A DNA stretch of 64,000 bases from DASVTR01 sp036387475 (GTDB lineage Bacteria > Acidobacteriota > Blastocatellia > Pyrinomonadales > Pyrinomonadaceae), in assembly GCA_036387475.1 (NCBI GenBank), contig DASVTR010000006.1, positions 186,001 through 250,000 of the forward strand. The letters are read 5' to 3'. Under the pieces are notes generated by a model, which did not search any database, was not told where the DNA came from, and was given only the letters and a program-made list of their open reading frames with translations. Within the stretch, counting starts at the first letter, position 1, and every line of letters begins with the position of its first letter. This document shows, piece by piece, positions 45,092 to 53,653 of this stretch. The position numbers and the translations under genes were made by a program.

Positions 45092-47344
45092 TCAATCAAT
45101 CAAAGTGCTTGAGCCGATGCGCGAGCGTATGCCGACGCGCATCGAGGGTGTGTGCCCTTCGTCACTGGACGGGCCAAGCACCGTGTCAAAACCAAGATTG
45201 CCTTTGCCTTCGATAACCGAGGACGGATACCTCCCGATGATCGTATCGACGCCGACGAACGACTGGATGCCGACGCGAAAGCGCGGCTCGATTAATTGAA
45301 TCGAACCCAGGGCGTGCGCGGGCTTTGCCATCTCCAGAATTCTTTCGAGCGTCTGCCGCTGAATGCCGCTCTCATCCGATTGGCGCAGCGGGATGAAGAC
45401 CGTGAACTGGTGCGCCTGATGATGAAAGGGGTCGTGCAAGGGATCGCCGCTGTCTATCAGTTGAAACGAGCCGATCTGCGAATTCTCATCAAGCTGAAGA
45501 CGCTTGACGATTTGATCGCCCCAGAGCGCGGTCTGGTCTCCGAGCCTTGTATGGTCGAGAAACATCCAGCGGCGCAGTTTGAAGTGTTCGAGAATGCGCG
45601 GCTCGACATCCATGTAGAGCTTGATGTGCAGACGCAAACCTTCGGGCGTGCCGCGCAGGCGGTAGAGCAGGTGCGCGTGTTGCAGGAGGCGGCGACGCTT
45701 CCATTCGGGCCAATGACGGTCAAGCGTCAAATCTAGCCAGGATGCCAGCCAAGATAGAAAGTCCACGCCCGCCTGCTCGCTCGCGTCCGCAGGCGTCGAA
45801 GCAGGGTTGAAGTAGCTGGCGATGTTTCCGATCTTCAGCGAGATGCTGTCTCGAATTTGGTCGAAGATGGAAAGAAACCTGTCTAGAAAATCGTGGCTCG
45901 CAGCGTCTTCGCTATAAACAGCCGGAAGATATTGGAGCGAGGAATTTCTCGGATAGTAAATCTTGAGTTGTTTGACGACGGGTGTCGACGTGCCTTCGCC
46001 GCTTAAGGTCAGGCGCAGCCACAGGTAACGACCCTGCGCGCTCTGGATGAGACAATCCCAATCGCCGTCTCCGGTCAGGGAATTAATCTGCGCTGTGGCC
46101 CAGCGCGCATCCGGCAGGCTTTGAATCTCCGCGCTCGACTTCGGAGCTTCCGAAGTGAAGGTGTCCACGCGCACGCGCGTTCCCGGCTCAATCGCGGCGC
46201 GCATCAACACGCGATGCCACTGGCAACGATAGATGCGGCTGTCCAGAGCTTCGGAATAAAGGAGACCTTCCAACTCGTAAGAGCCGGGCGCTCCGAGTTG
46301 GCAGACGCGCCCACGTTCGTTGTCCGCCAGAATCGGATTTCCAGCGTTGTCAAATCCGAGCGCAGTTCCGATGCCATTGAAGACGCGCCAAGCGCCCGTG
46401 TAAGCATGGCCGTCATCATCTGTCTGGCAAAAAGTGTGTACGCGGCGAGACACGCGGTCGGCGATGCAGATGTTTCCTTCCGGGTCGACGGCGATGCTGA
46501 TGGGACAGAAGCGCCCTTTGACATCTTCGACGGTTTTAACCTGCTCGACGAACTTGCCGTCTTTATCCAGCACCGTAACGCAATCTTTGCCCTCTTGCAG
46601 AATGTACAGGCGGCACTTCTTATCAAGAGCGATGTGCGTCGGCTTTTCAAGCGCTGGCGCGTCTTCGGCTTCACCCGTGAAAGCCGTACACCAACGCCCT
46701 CCTGGGTCGAAGACGTGAATCAGATTGTTGCAATAATCGGAGACGTAGGCCCAGCAGTCTGCGGAGACTGCGATGTCAAACGGCTGCCATGTGCCTTCAG
46801 CAAACACAGGCTCGGCCTCAAGACAACCCGGCGACGAATTCGCTGCTGGCTCTTGAGGAAAAGTCTGTTCGACCTGAATCTCATCATTCACGCGCTTGAC
46901 GAGCAGCGGCCCCCAGATAGTTCTCAACGGTAGACCCTTGAGCGCAAAGATTTGAATGCGACGGTTGCCCGTGTCCGCCACGTAAAGGTCGCCGCGCGGG
47001 CTGATGGCGAGGCCGCGAGGCTCGCGCAACTCGCGCGCGCGGCTGCCGCACCCGCCAATGCAGGGCAGAATTTTGAAGACGCCGAGGCACGGGTCAAATT
47101 CTTTGATGTTGTGAGCTTTGCTATCGAGAATGTAGATGCGGTCTTCGTCGTCCACAGCGAGGCCAGTCGGAGATTGCAAGCCGCCAAGGCTGCCACCGGC
47201 ATCGACGAGCGGACGAATCGAACCCGGCTGAGGCCGGAGCTTCAGAAAACCGTCATCCGTGAAGCGCACGGTCGAAACGGGAAGCGCTGCGCGCCAACCC
47301 GTGCGCGCGTTCAGCAGTAGATGTTCTTTCTGGCCGTTTGCCAT
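45092..47344 (-). CDS. eCIS baseplate protein: NHL beta-propeller fused to phage tail protein I-like domain (Afp12 position)
   Basis: 750 residues. Residues ~45-360 are NHL repeats (AVDDEDRIYILDSKAHNIKEF, AISPRGDLYVADTGNRRIQIF, DIAVSADCWAYVSDYCNNLI). Residues ~370-470 look like a jelly-roll domain (YLWLRLTLSGEG). From ~475 the protein matches tail-protein-I family motifs: LQYLPAVYSEDAASHDFLDRF, FLSWLASWLDL and RLRGTPEGLRLHIKLY. P2 gpI-type proteins link the baseplate wedge to fibres. The gene follows the gp6/J-like gene by 33 bases and precedes the fibre genes, as expected. No strong ribosome site is seen. Confidence 0.85.
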   Translation of the reverse strand: MANGQKEHLLLNARTGWRAALPVSTVRFTDDGFLKLRPQPGSIRPLVDAGGSLGGLQSPTGLAVDDEDRIYILDSKAHNIKEFDPCLGVFKILPCIGGCGSRARELREPRGLAISPRGDLYVADTGNRRIQIFALKGLPLRTIWGPLLVKRVNDEIQVEQTFPQEPAANSSPGCLEAEPVFAEGTWQPFDIAVSADCWAYVSDYCNNLIHVFDPGGRWCTAFTGEAEDAPALEKPTHIALDKKCRLYILQEGKDCVTVLDKDGKFVEQVKTVEDVKGRFCPISIAVDPEGNICIADRVSRRVHTFCQTDDDGHAYTGAWRVFNGIGTALGFDNAGNPILADNERGRVCQLGAPGSYELEGLLYSEALDSRIYRCQWHRVLMRAAIEPGTRVRVDTFTSEAPKSSAEIQSLPDARWATAQINSLTGDGDWDCLIQSAQGRYLWLRLTLSGEGTSTPVVKQLKIYYPRNSSLQYLPAVYSEDAASHDFLDRFLSIFDQIRDSISLKIGNIASYFNPASTPADASEQAGVDFLSWLASWLDLTLDRHWPEWKRRRLLQHAHLLYRLRGTPEGLRLHIKLYMDVEPRILEHFKLRRWMFLDHTRLGDQTALWGDQIVKRLQLDENSQIGSFQLIDSGDPLHDPFHHQAHQFTVFIPLRQSDESGIQRQTLERILEMAKPAHALGSIQLIEPRFRVGIQSFVGVDTIIGRYPSSVIEGKGNLGFDTVLGPSSDEGHTPSMRVGIRSRIGSSTLID

Positions 47345-47377
47345 AAGTCTAAAAAGAATTTCTTACGTCGCTCGGTT

Positions 47378-49402
47378 TCAGGTGTATGCCACCTTGATGT
47401 CGTGACCTTCGGAATACAGAAGCTCGCCTTGATTAATCTGCACGTCGCGGCAGAAGGTCTGTCGCTCGTCGTCCAGAAAGATGACCAGTTGATTGTCGCG
47501 GATGCGCGCCACGCCCGGCGTTTGAATAACGATGCGATATACGTCCGAGTAGAAAATTTCGCCGCCAAACTCCCAGCCCATCCCCGTTGTCCCGCCCTTC
47601 AGTGGATGGAAATAGTTGGTCAGTCCCTCTTCCACTCCGCGTTTAATCTCCGAGAGGTCTGCTTCGGGCTTGGCGATGATGTCGGCTTCAATCTGAATCT
47701 TGCGATAGGCCGGAGGGATGACGTAAACCTCCGAGGTCAACAGGCGATGCCGGTTGAGATGCGCGCAGACCGTTGAGAGCGTCGCCTGCCCCGGAATAGG
47801 ATTGGGCGAGTCGCTGTCGGGCACGACGATGACCGTCACCGCGCCGGGAATCTGTGCGCCCGTAAACTGCGGATGAACGAGCGGCAGGGCTTTGGCGCGG
47901 CGCACGCGCGCACCCGGCGTTTGCTTTGCCAGCAACTCGAAATCTTCCGCCGTCACAGCGCGTTCTTTGCTCTTAATCTCACGCGGCGCGCGCAGCCTGG
48001 CATCTGCCAGCGTCTCTTCGTTTGTGCCACCGTAGGCCGCGCGCTTGTTCGTCACGCTGTCAACCCCTTGCACGCTCGTTTGAATATCTGTGATTGCGCC
48101 CGCGCCCGCATTGCCAGCCTTGCCTCCACCGTAGCGATACTCGCGCGCGACGATGTTGGCATTCGGGTTGGCAGCATTGGCGACGGGGATGCGCCCGTGC
48201 TCGCCGTCCCCAAAGCGCACTTCGCCCGTCGTGCGATTGAGAACGTAATGCGGGTCGTCAGGCCCGGAAGCGAAAAAGTCAGAGACTTCCTGCCAGACCT
48301 GAAACGTGCCAGCGCTGCTGCCGCTCCCGCTATCGAAGCTTTGCCCTTCGTCAATCTCAAGGCGCAGGCTCGTAATTTTGACGGCGAGGCCGTCTCCGCG
48401 AACTACATCTTCTGCCTTAGCGCGGACGACGATGGGCCGGTTTGCGATTTGAAAAGTTTGGTTGGGGCGACCATTGCTGCCGCCTATCACTTCATCGCGC
48501 ACGGTCTGGGCCTGCGTTGCGCTGACGGTATTGGTTAAAATCCCTTCCAGTCGCGGCGCAATCTCGTAGCCGCTTTCTTCGAGACGACAGCGAATCCAGT
48601 AGAGTTCCTTCTCCACTTCGCCAAACTTCTTTTTCTTGGCGTTTGCGCCCGGCCCGCTGAAATAGATGTGCCCGTTGCGCGTGAAGGCGCGCGTCTCGTC
48701 TTTGTCAAGATTGAACGATTGCCAGAAGCGACCGTCCCAGTATTCCCAGACGAGGGTGGCGATCACGGGCTGCTGCGTTAAATCCAAATCGCAATGCTGG
48801 CCTTCCGGAATCAACTCCTGCGTGTAGACGTAGACGGTGAGATTGACCTGCTCGCTCGTGAAATTTTTAGGCGAATCGAAGCCGAGCATCAAGGCGCTCC
48901 CCTCGCGCGCAAACGTGCCGAAGGGATAAAAATTCTGCCCGCCCGTCTCATTCTTCTTGGTCTCCACGGAGTAGCTGAAACCGTCGAAGCTTTGAACGGC
49001 GGCGAGCTTTGCGCCGAGAGCGAGGAGCGTTTCGTCCGTCTCGAAGACCAGCACTTCGTCGCCTTCGCTATTGGCGACGGCGACCTGCGTTCCCTTCGGC
49101 ACGGGCACTGTATCAACGTCTGTCGCGGAGAGCGTGAAACTAAGTTCAGCCGTCGCGGGATGAGCCGGATTCAACTCGATGCCGAGCAGTTTGAGAAACT
49201 GTATGTAGTTGAGGTCGGGCACTTGGTTGAGACGGAAAATCATCATCTCCGTCATCCAGGCGAAAAGCTCAATCAGTGTAATACCGGGGTCGCTCTCGTT
49301 ATGGTTAGTCCATTCCGGCGCGTAACGCGGAATCAGCGCCTTCGCTTCCGATACGATCTTGGCAAAGTCTCGATTGTCCAGATTCGGCGCTTGCAGCGGC
49401 AT
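47378..49402 (-). CDS. eCIS baseplate wedge protein, gp6/J-like (Afp11-like)
   Basis: 674 residues. The N-terminal part has the baseplate-J motif set: WTNHNESDPGITLIELFAWMTEMM and RLNQVPDLNYIQFLKLLGI. The central part ends in DVRFGDGEHG-like GEVRFGDGEHGRIP. The C-terminal domain contains LRAPREIKSKERAVTAEDFE and the KGGTTGMGWEFGGEI loop. Such proteins form the wedge ring that triggers sheath contraction. It starts four bases after the gp25 stop (GAGGG site), so the two are tightly coupled. Confidence 0.93.
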   Translation of the reverse strand: MPLQAPNLDNRDFAKIVSEAKALIPRYAPEWTNHNESDPGITLIELFAWMTEMMIFRLNQVPDLNYIQFLKLLGIELNPAHPATAELSFTLSATDVDTVPVPKGTQVAVANSEGDEVLVFETDETLLALGAKLAAVQSFDGFSYSVETKKNETGGQNFYPFGTFAREGSALMLGFDSPKNFTSEQVNLTVYVYTQELIPEGQHCDLDLTQQPVIATLVWEYWDGRFWQSFNLDKDETRAFTRNGHIYFSGPGANAKKKKFGEVEKELYWIRCRLEESGYEIAPRLEGILTNTVSATQAQTVRDEVIGGSNGRPNQTFQIANRPIVVRAKAEDVVRGDGLAVKITSLRLEIDEGQSFDSGSGSSAGTFQVWQEVSDFFASGPDDPHYVLNRTTGEVRFGDGEHGRIPVANAANPNANIVAREYRYGGGKAGNAGAGAITDIQTSVQGVDSVTNKRAAYGGTNEETLADARLRAPREIKSKERAVTAEDFELLAKQTPGARVRRAKALPLVHPQFTGAQIPGAVTVIVVPDSDSPNPIPGQATLSTVCAHLNRHRLLTSEVYVIPPAYRKIQIEADIIAKPEADLSEIKRGVEEGLTNYFHPLKGGTTGMGWEFGGEIFYSDVYRIVIQTPGVARIRDNQLVIFLDDERQTFCRDVQINQGELLYSEGHDIKVAYT

Positions 49403-49405
49403 CGC

Positions 49406-49810
49406 TTAGCCCTCGCTTCCTTCTTCTATGTAGAAGGGATAAACCAGATTGTGGAAAGCATTGGTCGAGCGCACCTGATAGTCCACGCGAATCAGCAGCT
49501 TGTTCTGTTCGTCGGCGATTGATGAGACGTTGACATCCAGGACATCAATGCGCGCCTCCCACTTGGTCAGAGCCTGACGGACTTCGTGCGCGATGTTTCC
49601 GCGCGTCGTCGGGCTGTTGGGCGCAAACACGTAATTGTGTATGCCGCAGCCAAAGCGCGGTAGCATTTGCCGCTCGCCGGGAGCCGTGCTCAGGATGATC
49701 CAGATGGCTTCCTGTATATCCTGCTCGCCCGAAGAGTAGGACAACCCGCCGCGCGGATTAACGCGAATCGGAAATCGCCATCCTGTGCCGAGAAATGTAC
49801 GCTCGCTCAT
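49406..49810 (-). CDS. eCIS baseplate protein gp25/GpW family (Afp9-like)
   Basis: 134 residues, the usual size. Family motifs are FLGTGWRFPIRVNPRGG, ILSTAPGERQMLPRFGCGIHNYVF and EVRQALTKWEARIDV. The EPR-like segment (GERQMLPRFG) is the sheath-initiating hallmark of gp25. GGAGG precedes the ATG, which lies one base past the stop of the upstream gene. Confidence 0.95.
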   Translation of the reverse strand: MSERTFLGTGWRFPIRVNPRGGLSYSSGEQDIQEAIWIILSTAPGERQMLPRFGCGIHNYVFAPNSPTTRGNIAHEVRQALTKWEARIDVLDVNVSSIADEQNKLLIRVDYQVRSTNAFHNLVYPFYIEEGSEG

Positions 49811-49813
49811 TCC

Positions 49814-50572
49814 TTAGCAACCTCCCAGAGCATCCGTCACAGTTGTGATTGCTTCCATCACGCCTTCCAGAGTGATGACCAGTTGATTAAGCCCTTCGAC
49901 ACCGGCTGCGCCGCCCATATCAGGAAGCTTGATCGGGTCTTGTCCGGTCAGCGCCAGCATTGGCCCAACCAGATCGAGCAGAGCGCCGACCGGCGCGATA
50001 GCCTCCGTCAAATGCTGCGCGGAAACATTCGCGTTCTCCTGCGCGCATTGCAGCGTGGTAATCAGTTCGGAATTGCCGGAACTCTGCGCGGCGCTGAGTT
50101 GCAGCGAAAGCCCGCCCATGACGCCGACAATCGTCTTCAGTTGGCCGACGAGGCACTGCATGACCTTGAGAATCAAACAGAGAATGTCTTTGACGAAAGG
50201 GATGAGCGGCGCGCCCGTCGGCAGCGCGATGCAGGGAGCCAAATCCACCGCGGCCTTGATGAAATCCTTGATGGCTTTAACGGGCGGAAACGGCAGCCCT
50301 TTGATGACATCGACGAGCGGGCCAAGCAGCTTCAGAATCTTGAGCAGGCAATCCATGCTGGCGAGCAAGGGCGCTATCTGCAACATCAAGCTGAAGACCA
50401 TAGAGCAATCCGTCGGCACACCCTTCGAGATGTCCGCGAAAGCGTTGAGCGACCCGCCCGTCGGCAGCGTAATCTTGATGGGCGAGGGCGACGGAAGCTG
50501 TATGTCCGCGCACGCGGGCAGTTCAAACATCTTCTGCAAATCAGCATCAACCGTGATGTCTATGTTCGGCAT
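49814..50572 (-). CDS. eCIS-associated hydrophobic protein of unknown function
   Basis: 252 residues with no signal peptide. After a charged N-terminus (PNIDITVDADLQKMFELPAC) come Pro-rich strands and then amphipathic to hydrophobic helices rich in Leu, Cys and Pro (LLASMDCLLKILKLLGPLVDVI, DILCLILKVMQCLVGQLKTIVG). It lies where the PAAR spike tip or a lumen protein is expected between the gp5-like and gp25 genes, but no PAAR motif is visible. It could be a spike-complex plug or lumen protein. The AAGAG site is weak. The composition is unlike the other structural genes. Confidence 0.72.
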   Translation of the reverse strand: MPNIDITVDADLQKMFELPACADIQLPSPSPIKITLPTGGSLNAFADISKGVPTDCSMVFSLMLQIAPLLASMDCLLKILKLLGPLVDVIKGLPFPPVKAIKDFIKAAVDLAPCIALPTGAPLIPFVKDILCLILKVMQCLVGQLKTIVGVMGGLSLQLSAAQSSGNSELITTLQCAQENANVSAQHLTEAIAPVGALLDLVGPMLALTGQDPIKLPDMGGAAGVEGLNQLVITLEGVMEAITTVTDALGGC

Positions 50573-50602
50573 TGAGTTACGCTCTTGAAAGTTAAGCTCT
50601 CA

Positions 50603-51118
50603 TTAAATGGGGTTGCTGTTCGGCGTTATGACTCGTTTGTAACCCGGCCCTTGCAAGGTGATGACGGGCGCGTCAATCTCTATGACGGCGACGCTCTTGA
50701 TGGTGATTTTGCCGCTGGAGAGCGTGATGCGATTGCCGTGCGCGTCTTCTATGACGACTGCGCCCATGCTTCCTCCGTCGGGCGTCGAATCGAGAAAGCG
50801 TATGGCATGTCCGTTAACAGATTTAAAGATTCGCTCGCGGACGCTCTGCGACGGCGGACGGTCAGGGCCGTTCCAGAGAAAGCCGATGACGTAAGGAAAG
50901 TTAATATCGCCACGCTCGAAAGCGACCAAGACCTCATCGCCCACTTCGGGCATGAAGAAAGCTCCGCGCATATCTCCGGCCATGGCTGCGGCAATCGGCG
51001 CCCAGAAGGTTTCGTTCTCGCCGCCGAGCCATGCGAACTGAAGCCGCACGCGACCTTGGCCCAGCGGGTCGTTCACGTTGGTCACTGTGCCGAGCATCAC
51101 CCCGTAATACTTGTCCAT
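50603..51118 (-). CDS. eCIS spike protein, gp5/VgrG OB-fold (Afp8 C-terminal-like)
   Basis: 171 residues. The OB-fold signature is complete: YYGVMLGTVTNVNDPLGQGRV, TFWAPIAAAMAG, FMPEVGDEVLVAFERGD and YVIGFLWNGPDRPP. A short beta-helix follows (ITLSSGKITIKSV, IEIDAPVITLQG). In many eCIS this is fused to the gp27-like hub; here hub and spike are two genes with the 86-aa gene between. GGAGGG lies before the ATG. Confidence 0.93.
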   Translation of the reverse strand: MDKYYGVMLGTVTNVNDPLGQGRVRLQFAWLGGENETFWAPIAAAMAGDMRGAFFMPEVGDEVLVAFERGDINFPYVIGFLWNGPDRPPSQSVRERIFKSVNGHAIRFLDSTPDGGSMGAVVIEDAHGNRITLSSGKITIKSVAVIEIDAPVITLQGPGYKRVITPNSNPI

Positions 51119-51154
51119 CCTTCGCCCTCCGGCCCTGTGTAGTCGCGGCCCTTT

Positions 51155-51415
51155 TTAATCAACCAGAATCCCAAGCGTCGCCTGATGGTCGTGTGGGCCT
51201 TCCGTCTGAACATCAACGACGAACGAATCGCTCGCGTGCGCGCTGAGGTAGTTGATGACGCCCGTGCTGATGGCGATTAAAAACTCGCGCCGCCCGCCTT
51301 TGCCCGTATCATCCGGGTCTGCCGGTTCTGGCATCGCGTCTTCCATAAACTTCGCCATGCAGTCCGGGTCTTTGAAATTGTCGTTGCCGTCAAGCTCGCC
51401 GGCTTTGAGTGCCAT
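51155..51415 (-). CDS. Small eCIS-associated protein between hub and spike genes
   Basis: 86 residues, acidic in its first half (NDNFKDPDCMAKFMEDAMPE) and mixed in its second (REFLIAISTGVINYLSAHASD, HDHQATLGILVD). It has no signal and no recognised family. Ribosome site GGGA precedes the ATG. The tight position between the gp27-like and gp5-like genes argues that it is a real particle component or assembly factor. Confidence 0.7.
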   Translation of the reverse strand: MALKAGELDGNDNFKDPDCMAKFMEDAMPEPADPDDTGKGGRREFLIAISTGVINYLSAHASDSFVVDVQTEGPHDHQATLGILVD

Positions 51416-51444
51416 GCTTAATTCCCATCAAAAGAATTCATTCA

Positions 51445-51485
51445 TTGATTCATTGATTCAATGAGAAAATGAATCAATGAATCAA
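51445..51485. repeat. 16-bp perfect inverted repeat in the hub / 86-aa-gene spacer
   Basis: TTGATTCATTGATTCA (51445-51460) and its exact reverse complement (51470-51485) flank 9 bases. The arms are themselves built from a GATTCATT-type short repeat. In RNA this is a stable hairpin directly after the hub stop, and it could attenuate transcription or protect an mRNA end. Confidence 0.8.
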
Positions 51486-51490
51486 TCTCT

Positions 51491-52657
51491 TCAAAGGCCC
51501 TTCTCGCGCCGCGCGTTGAAGGTCGTGCGATAGCCCGTGTCGCCGATGGCGTGCGTCGTCTCGGTGATGAAGTATTCGCCGTCGAAACGCTCGCCCAGAT
51601 TCTTAATCTGCACTTTTCGACCGGAGCGCAAATCCGGCAGGCCGACCGTCGCGCCCGTAGCCTTAATCATCTCCTCGCGCTGCTTACGCAGGAGTTCCTT
51701 AGCCTTCGCATCCGCCTCCTGTTTATCGCGCACGGGGATGTCTGTAATAACCTCGTTGCGTCCTTTGACGGCGAGCGCCACGGCATCCTGATCGAGGTTG
51801 ATGTCAATGCCTGGGTCGCCAATCTTGGCCTTGCCCTCGATGGGTTTCTTGGTCTGCCGATCCCAACCCTTGACCGTCACTTCTTCAACCTGATTGGCGG
51901 TCGTCAAAGTCGGCTTAAACTGGCTCAGCGTCTTGCCCCATTCCAACAGGTAAGCGACATCCTTCAAGTTGTAGGCCGGGCCGAAATAGAGAAACTGCTC
52001 GCCCGTTTCACCGTCGAGCGCGAGATAGAGCGAATAGCCATGCCGTCGCGCTCTTTCGAGCAAGAACATGATGTCGAACTGGTTGTTCATGAAAACGAAA
52101 TCTTCAATCACTTCCCTGGCGGCAGCCTGTTCGTTGACGCGCACGGGAACACCGAGGCCGGGGCGATCTTCGGACGGAGGCTGTTTACCGATTTCCTTAG
52201 CAATCTCGCTATCGGTCATCATCTCCCAGGCCCACGTGTGCTGCTTGCGGCGAAAGCTGTGCAGGACGTTTAGCCCGCGCACCAAGAGAGTCGAGCCGCC
52301 AGCTTCGGGGAAGTTCGGCTCAAGCGTTGTGATTTCTCCGATGAGCATGAGGCGCATGCTGTTCAGATAGCCCATCCACAACTCTATCTTTTGTCCGGGG
52401 TCAAACATCTTCGCGTTCTCTGGCTGAGAGGGCGGCTCATACTTGAACGCGCCCGCCTGCGCATCCCAGTTGTTGATTGTCAACTCAAAGGAATCTATCT
52501 CCTCTATGCTGTCTTTGTAGCTGACCTGCATCACGTCTCTGACGACATCATCGGGAAGCCCACGTCCGGCGACGATGACTTCAAAGTGCGGAACGTAAAA
52601 GCTCTCGCGCTCGCCGTAATCGTTCTGCTCGCGGTAAATGGGAATCGAAGTCGCCAT
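51491..52657 (-). CDS. eCIS baseplate hub, gp27/GpD-like (Afp8 N-terminal-like)
   Basis: About 388 residues from ATG 52657; the longer frame would overlap the LysM gene. Hub-family features are FEVIVAGRGLPDDVVRDVMQV, FELTINNWDAQAG, KIELWMGYLNSMRLMLIGEI and a final FITETTH-like GEYFITETTHAIGDTGY. The late-control D / gp27 fold forms the trimeric adaptor between the tube and spike. A gap of 22 bases follows the LysM gene. The split from the OB-fold spike into separate genes is noted above. Confidence 0.92.
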   Translation of the reverse strand: MATSIPIYREQNDYGERESFYVPHFEVIVAGRGLPDDVVRDVMQVSYKDSIEEIDSFELTINNWDAQAGAFKYEPPSQPENAKMFDPGQKIELWMGYLNSMRLMLIGEITTLEPNFPEAGGSTLLVRGLNVLHSFRRKQHTWAWEMMTDSEIAKEIGKQPPSEDRPGLGVPVRVNEQAAAREVIEDFVFMNNQFDIMFLLERARRHGYSLYLALDGETGEQFLYFGPAYNLKDVAYLLEWGKTLSQFKPTLTTANQVEEVTVKGWDRQTKKPIEGKAKIGDPGIDINLDQDAVALAVKGRNEVITDIPVRDKQEADAKAKELLRKQREEMIKATGATVGLPDLRSGRKVQIKNLGERFDGEYFITETTHAIGDTGYRTTFNARREKGL

Positions 52658-52679
52658 AAATTTTCCAGGGCTTTCTCCT

Positions 52680-53381
52680 TCAGCGAATCGGAGGAATCTC
52701 AAGCACCATTCCCAGTTTCAAATCGAGCGGGTCAATAATCCCGTTATGCTCTGCGATGGGCCGCCACTTGCGCGGGTCGCCATAAGCCTCCGCGGCGATG
52801 CGGCTCAAGGTATCGCCGCGCTCGACGACGTGCTCGTGCGTGTGGTCGGGCGATTCAAAGCGAATCTGGTCAACCTGCTGCTCAAGCGTTTTGTACTCGC
52901 GCAGCGTGACGCTCAGAATTGCGCGCAAGGGCATCCCCGTTGGACTAAAGACTGTGAAGCGTTGGCGGACGCTCTCGACGATGCACTGAAAACCGTTCTC
53001 GCGTTTCTGGCTGGACCACTGCTCGGTCAGGTTCGCGCCCGGAAAACCGGTCGCGCCCCAGATGAAACGACAGACGGGAGGCGCGTGCGTCTTACGGTCA
53101 ATCTTGATGAGTTGATAAAACTTGTCTGTCTCTACCGTGACGGGACTCGCGTCATCACCCATCCCTGCTTCGGTCGTGTCAAAGAAGAGGTCCAGCGAGA
53201 GCGTTTCCGTTTGCCCGCGCACGAATTGTTGAATCGGCTGGTCGAGGCCGGGAATGCTCACGTCCGCAATCTGCACGCCTTTATTGAGCGTGAACTCGGC
53301 AGGGTTGTACTGCACCGAGAGCGCCTTGCCGACGGGCTGAAAATTGCGATCCAATCTTTGAAATTGCGCTTTCTGCAACAT
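52680..53381 (-). CDS. eCIS LysM-domain baseplate protein (Afp7-like)
   Basis: 233 residues. An N-terminal T4 gp53-like region (FQRLDRNFQPVGKALSVQYNP) and a middle beta region (GQTETLSLDLFFDTTEAG) lead to a C-terminal LysM (VVERGDTLSRIAAEAYGDPRKW ending LGMVLEIPPI). Afp7/gp53-type proteins glue the hub to the tube and wedge. It starts 9 bases after the 66-aa gene stop. No clear ribosome site, so coupling is likely. Confidence 0.93.
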   Translation of the reverse strand: MLQKAQFQRLDRNFQPVGKALSVQYNPAEFTLNKGVQIADVSIPGLDQPIQQFVRGQTETLSLDLFFDTTEAGMGDDASPVTVETDKFYQLIKIDRKTHAPPVCRFIWGATGFPGANLTEQWSSQKRENGFQCIVESVRQRFTVFSPTGMPLRAILSVTLREYKTLEQQVDQIRFESPDHTHEHVVERGDTLSRIAAEAYGDPRKWRPIAEHNGIIDPLDLKLGMVLEIPPIR

Positions 53382-53390
53382 GGCTATGCT

Positions 53391-53591
53391 TTAGACCCAG
53401 GCAGTTCCTTCTTTTTTGGTGACACCGGGGCGCAGCTTTCGTTCATCTTCAACACGACTCTGGTGTGCATCGTCTTCGCGCACACGCTGTAGAACGATGC
53501 GCACAATTTGTTCAAGAATCTGCGGGCTTAAGAGAGCCTGCGAATCCGTTATCTGCACGGTACTGTTCACTTCGCCGATATGCGCGCTCAT
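53391..53591 (-). CDS. Small eCIS protein (DUF5908-like, Afp6 position)
   Basis: 66 residues starting SAHIGEVNSTVQITDSQAL, then an amphipathic helix (LEQIVRIVLQRVREDDAHQ) and a basic tail. This IGEV-N-x-x-V beta-hairpin plus helix arrangement is typical of the small gene found between tube and LysM genes in eCIS loci. GAGGT precedes the ATG at good spacing. The role is unknown; the family name is given from memory of pattern and position. Confidence 0.7.
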   Translation of the reverse strand: MSAHIGEVNSTVQITDSQALLSPQILEQIVRIVLQRVREDDAHQSRVEDERKLRPGVTKKEGTAWV

Positions 53592-53653
53592 CTGCGTACC
53601 TCGTTCAAATTATTTCCGTCCCCGTTTTAACTTTCCTCGGCTCACACGAAGGC

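Noticed and set aside
49406..51118. PAAR-domain gene in the spike region
   Set aside because: Checked all three small genes here; none has the PAAR pattern of repeated Pro-Ala/His-Cys elements.
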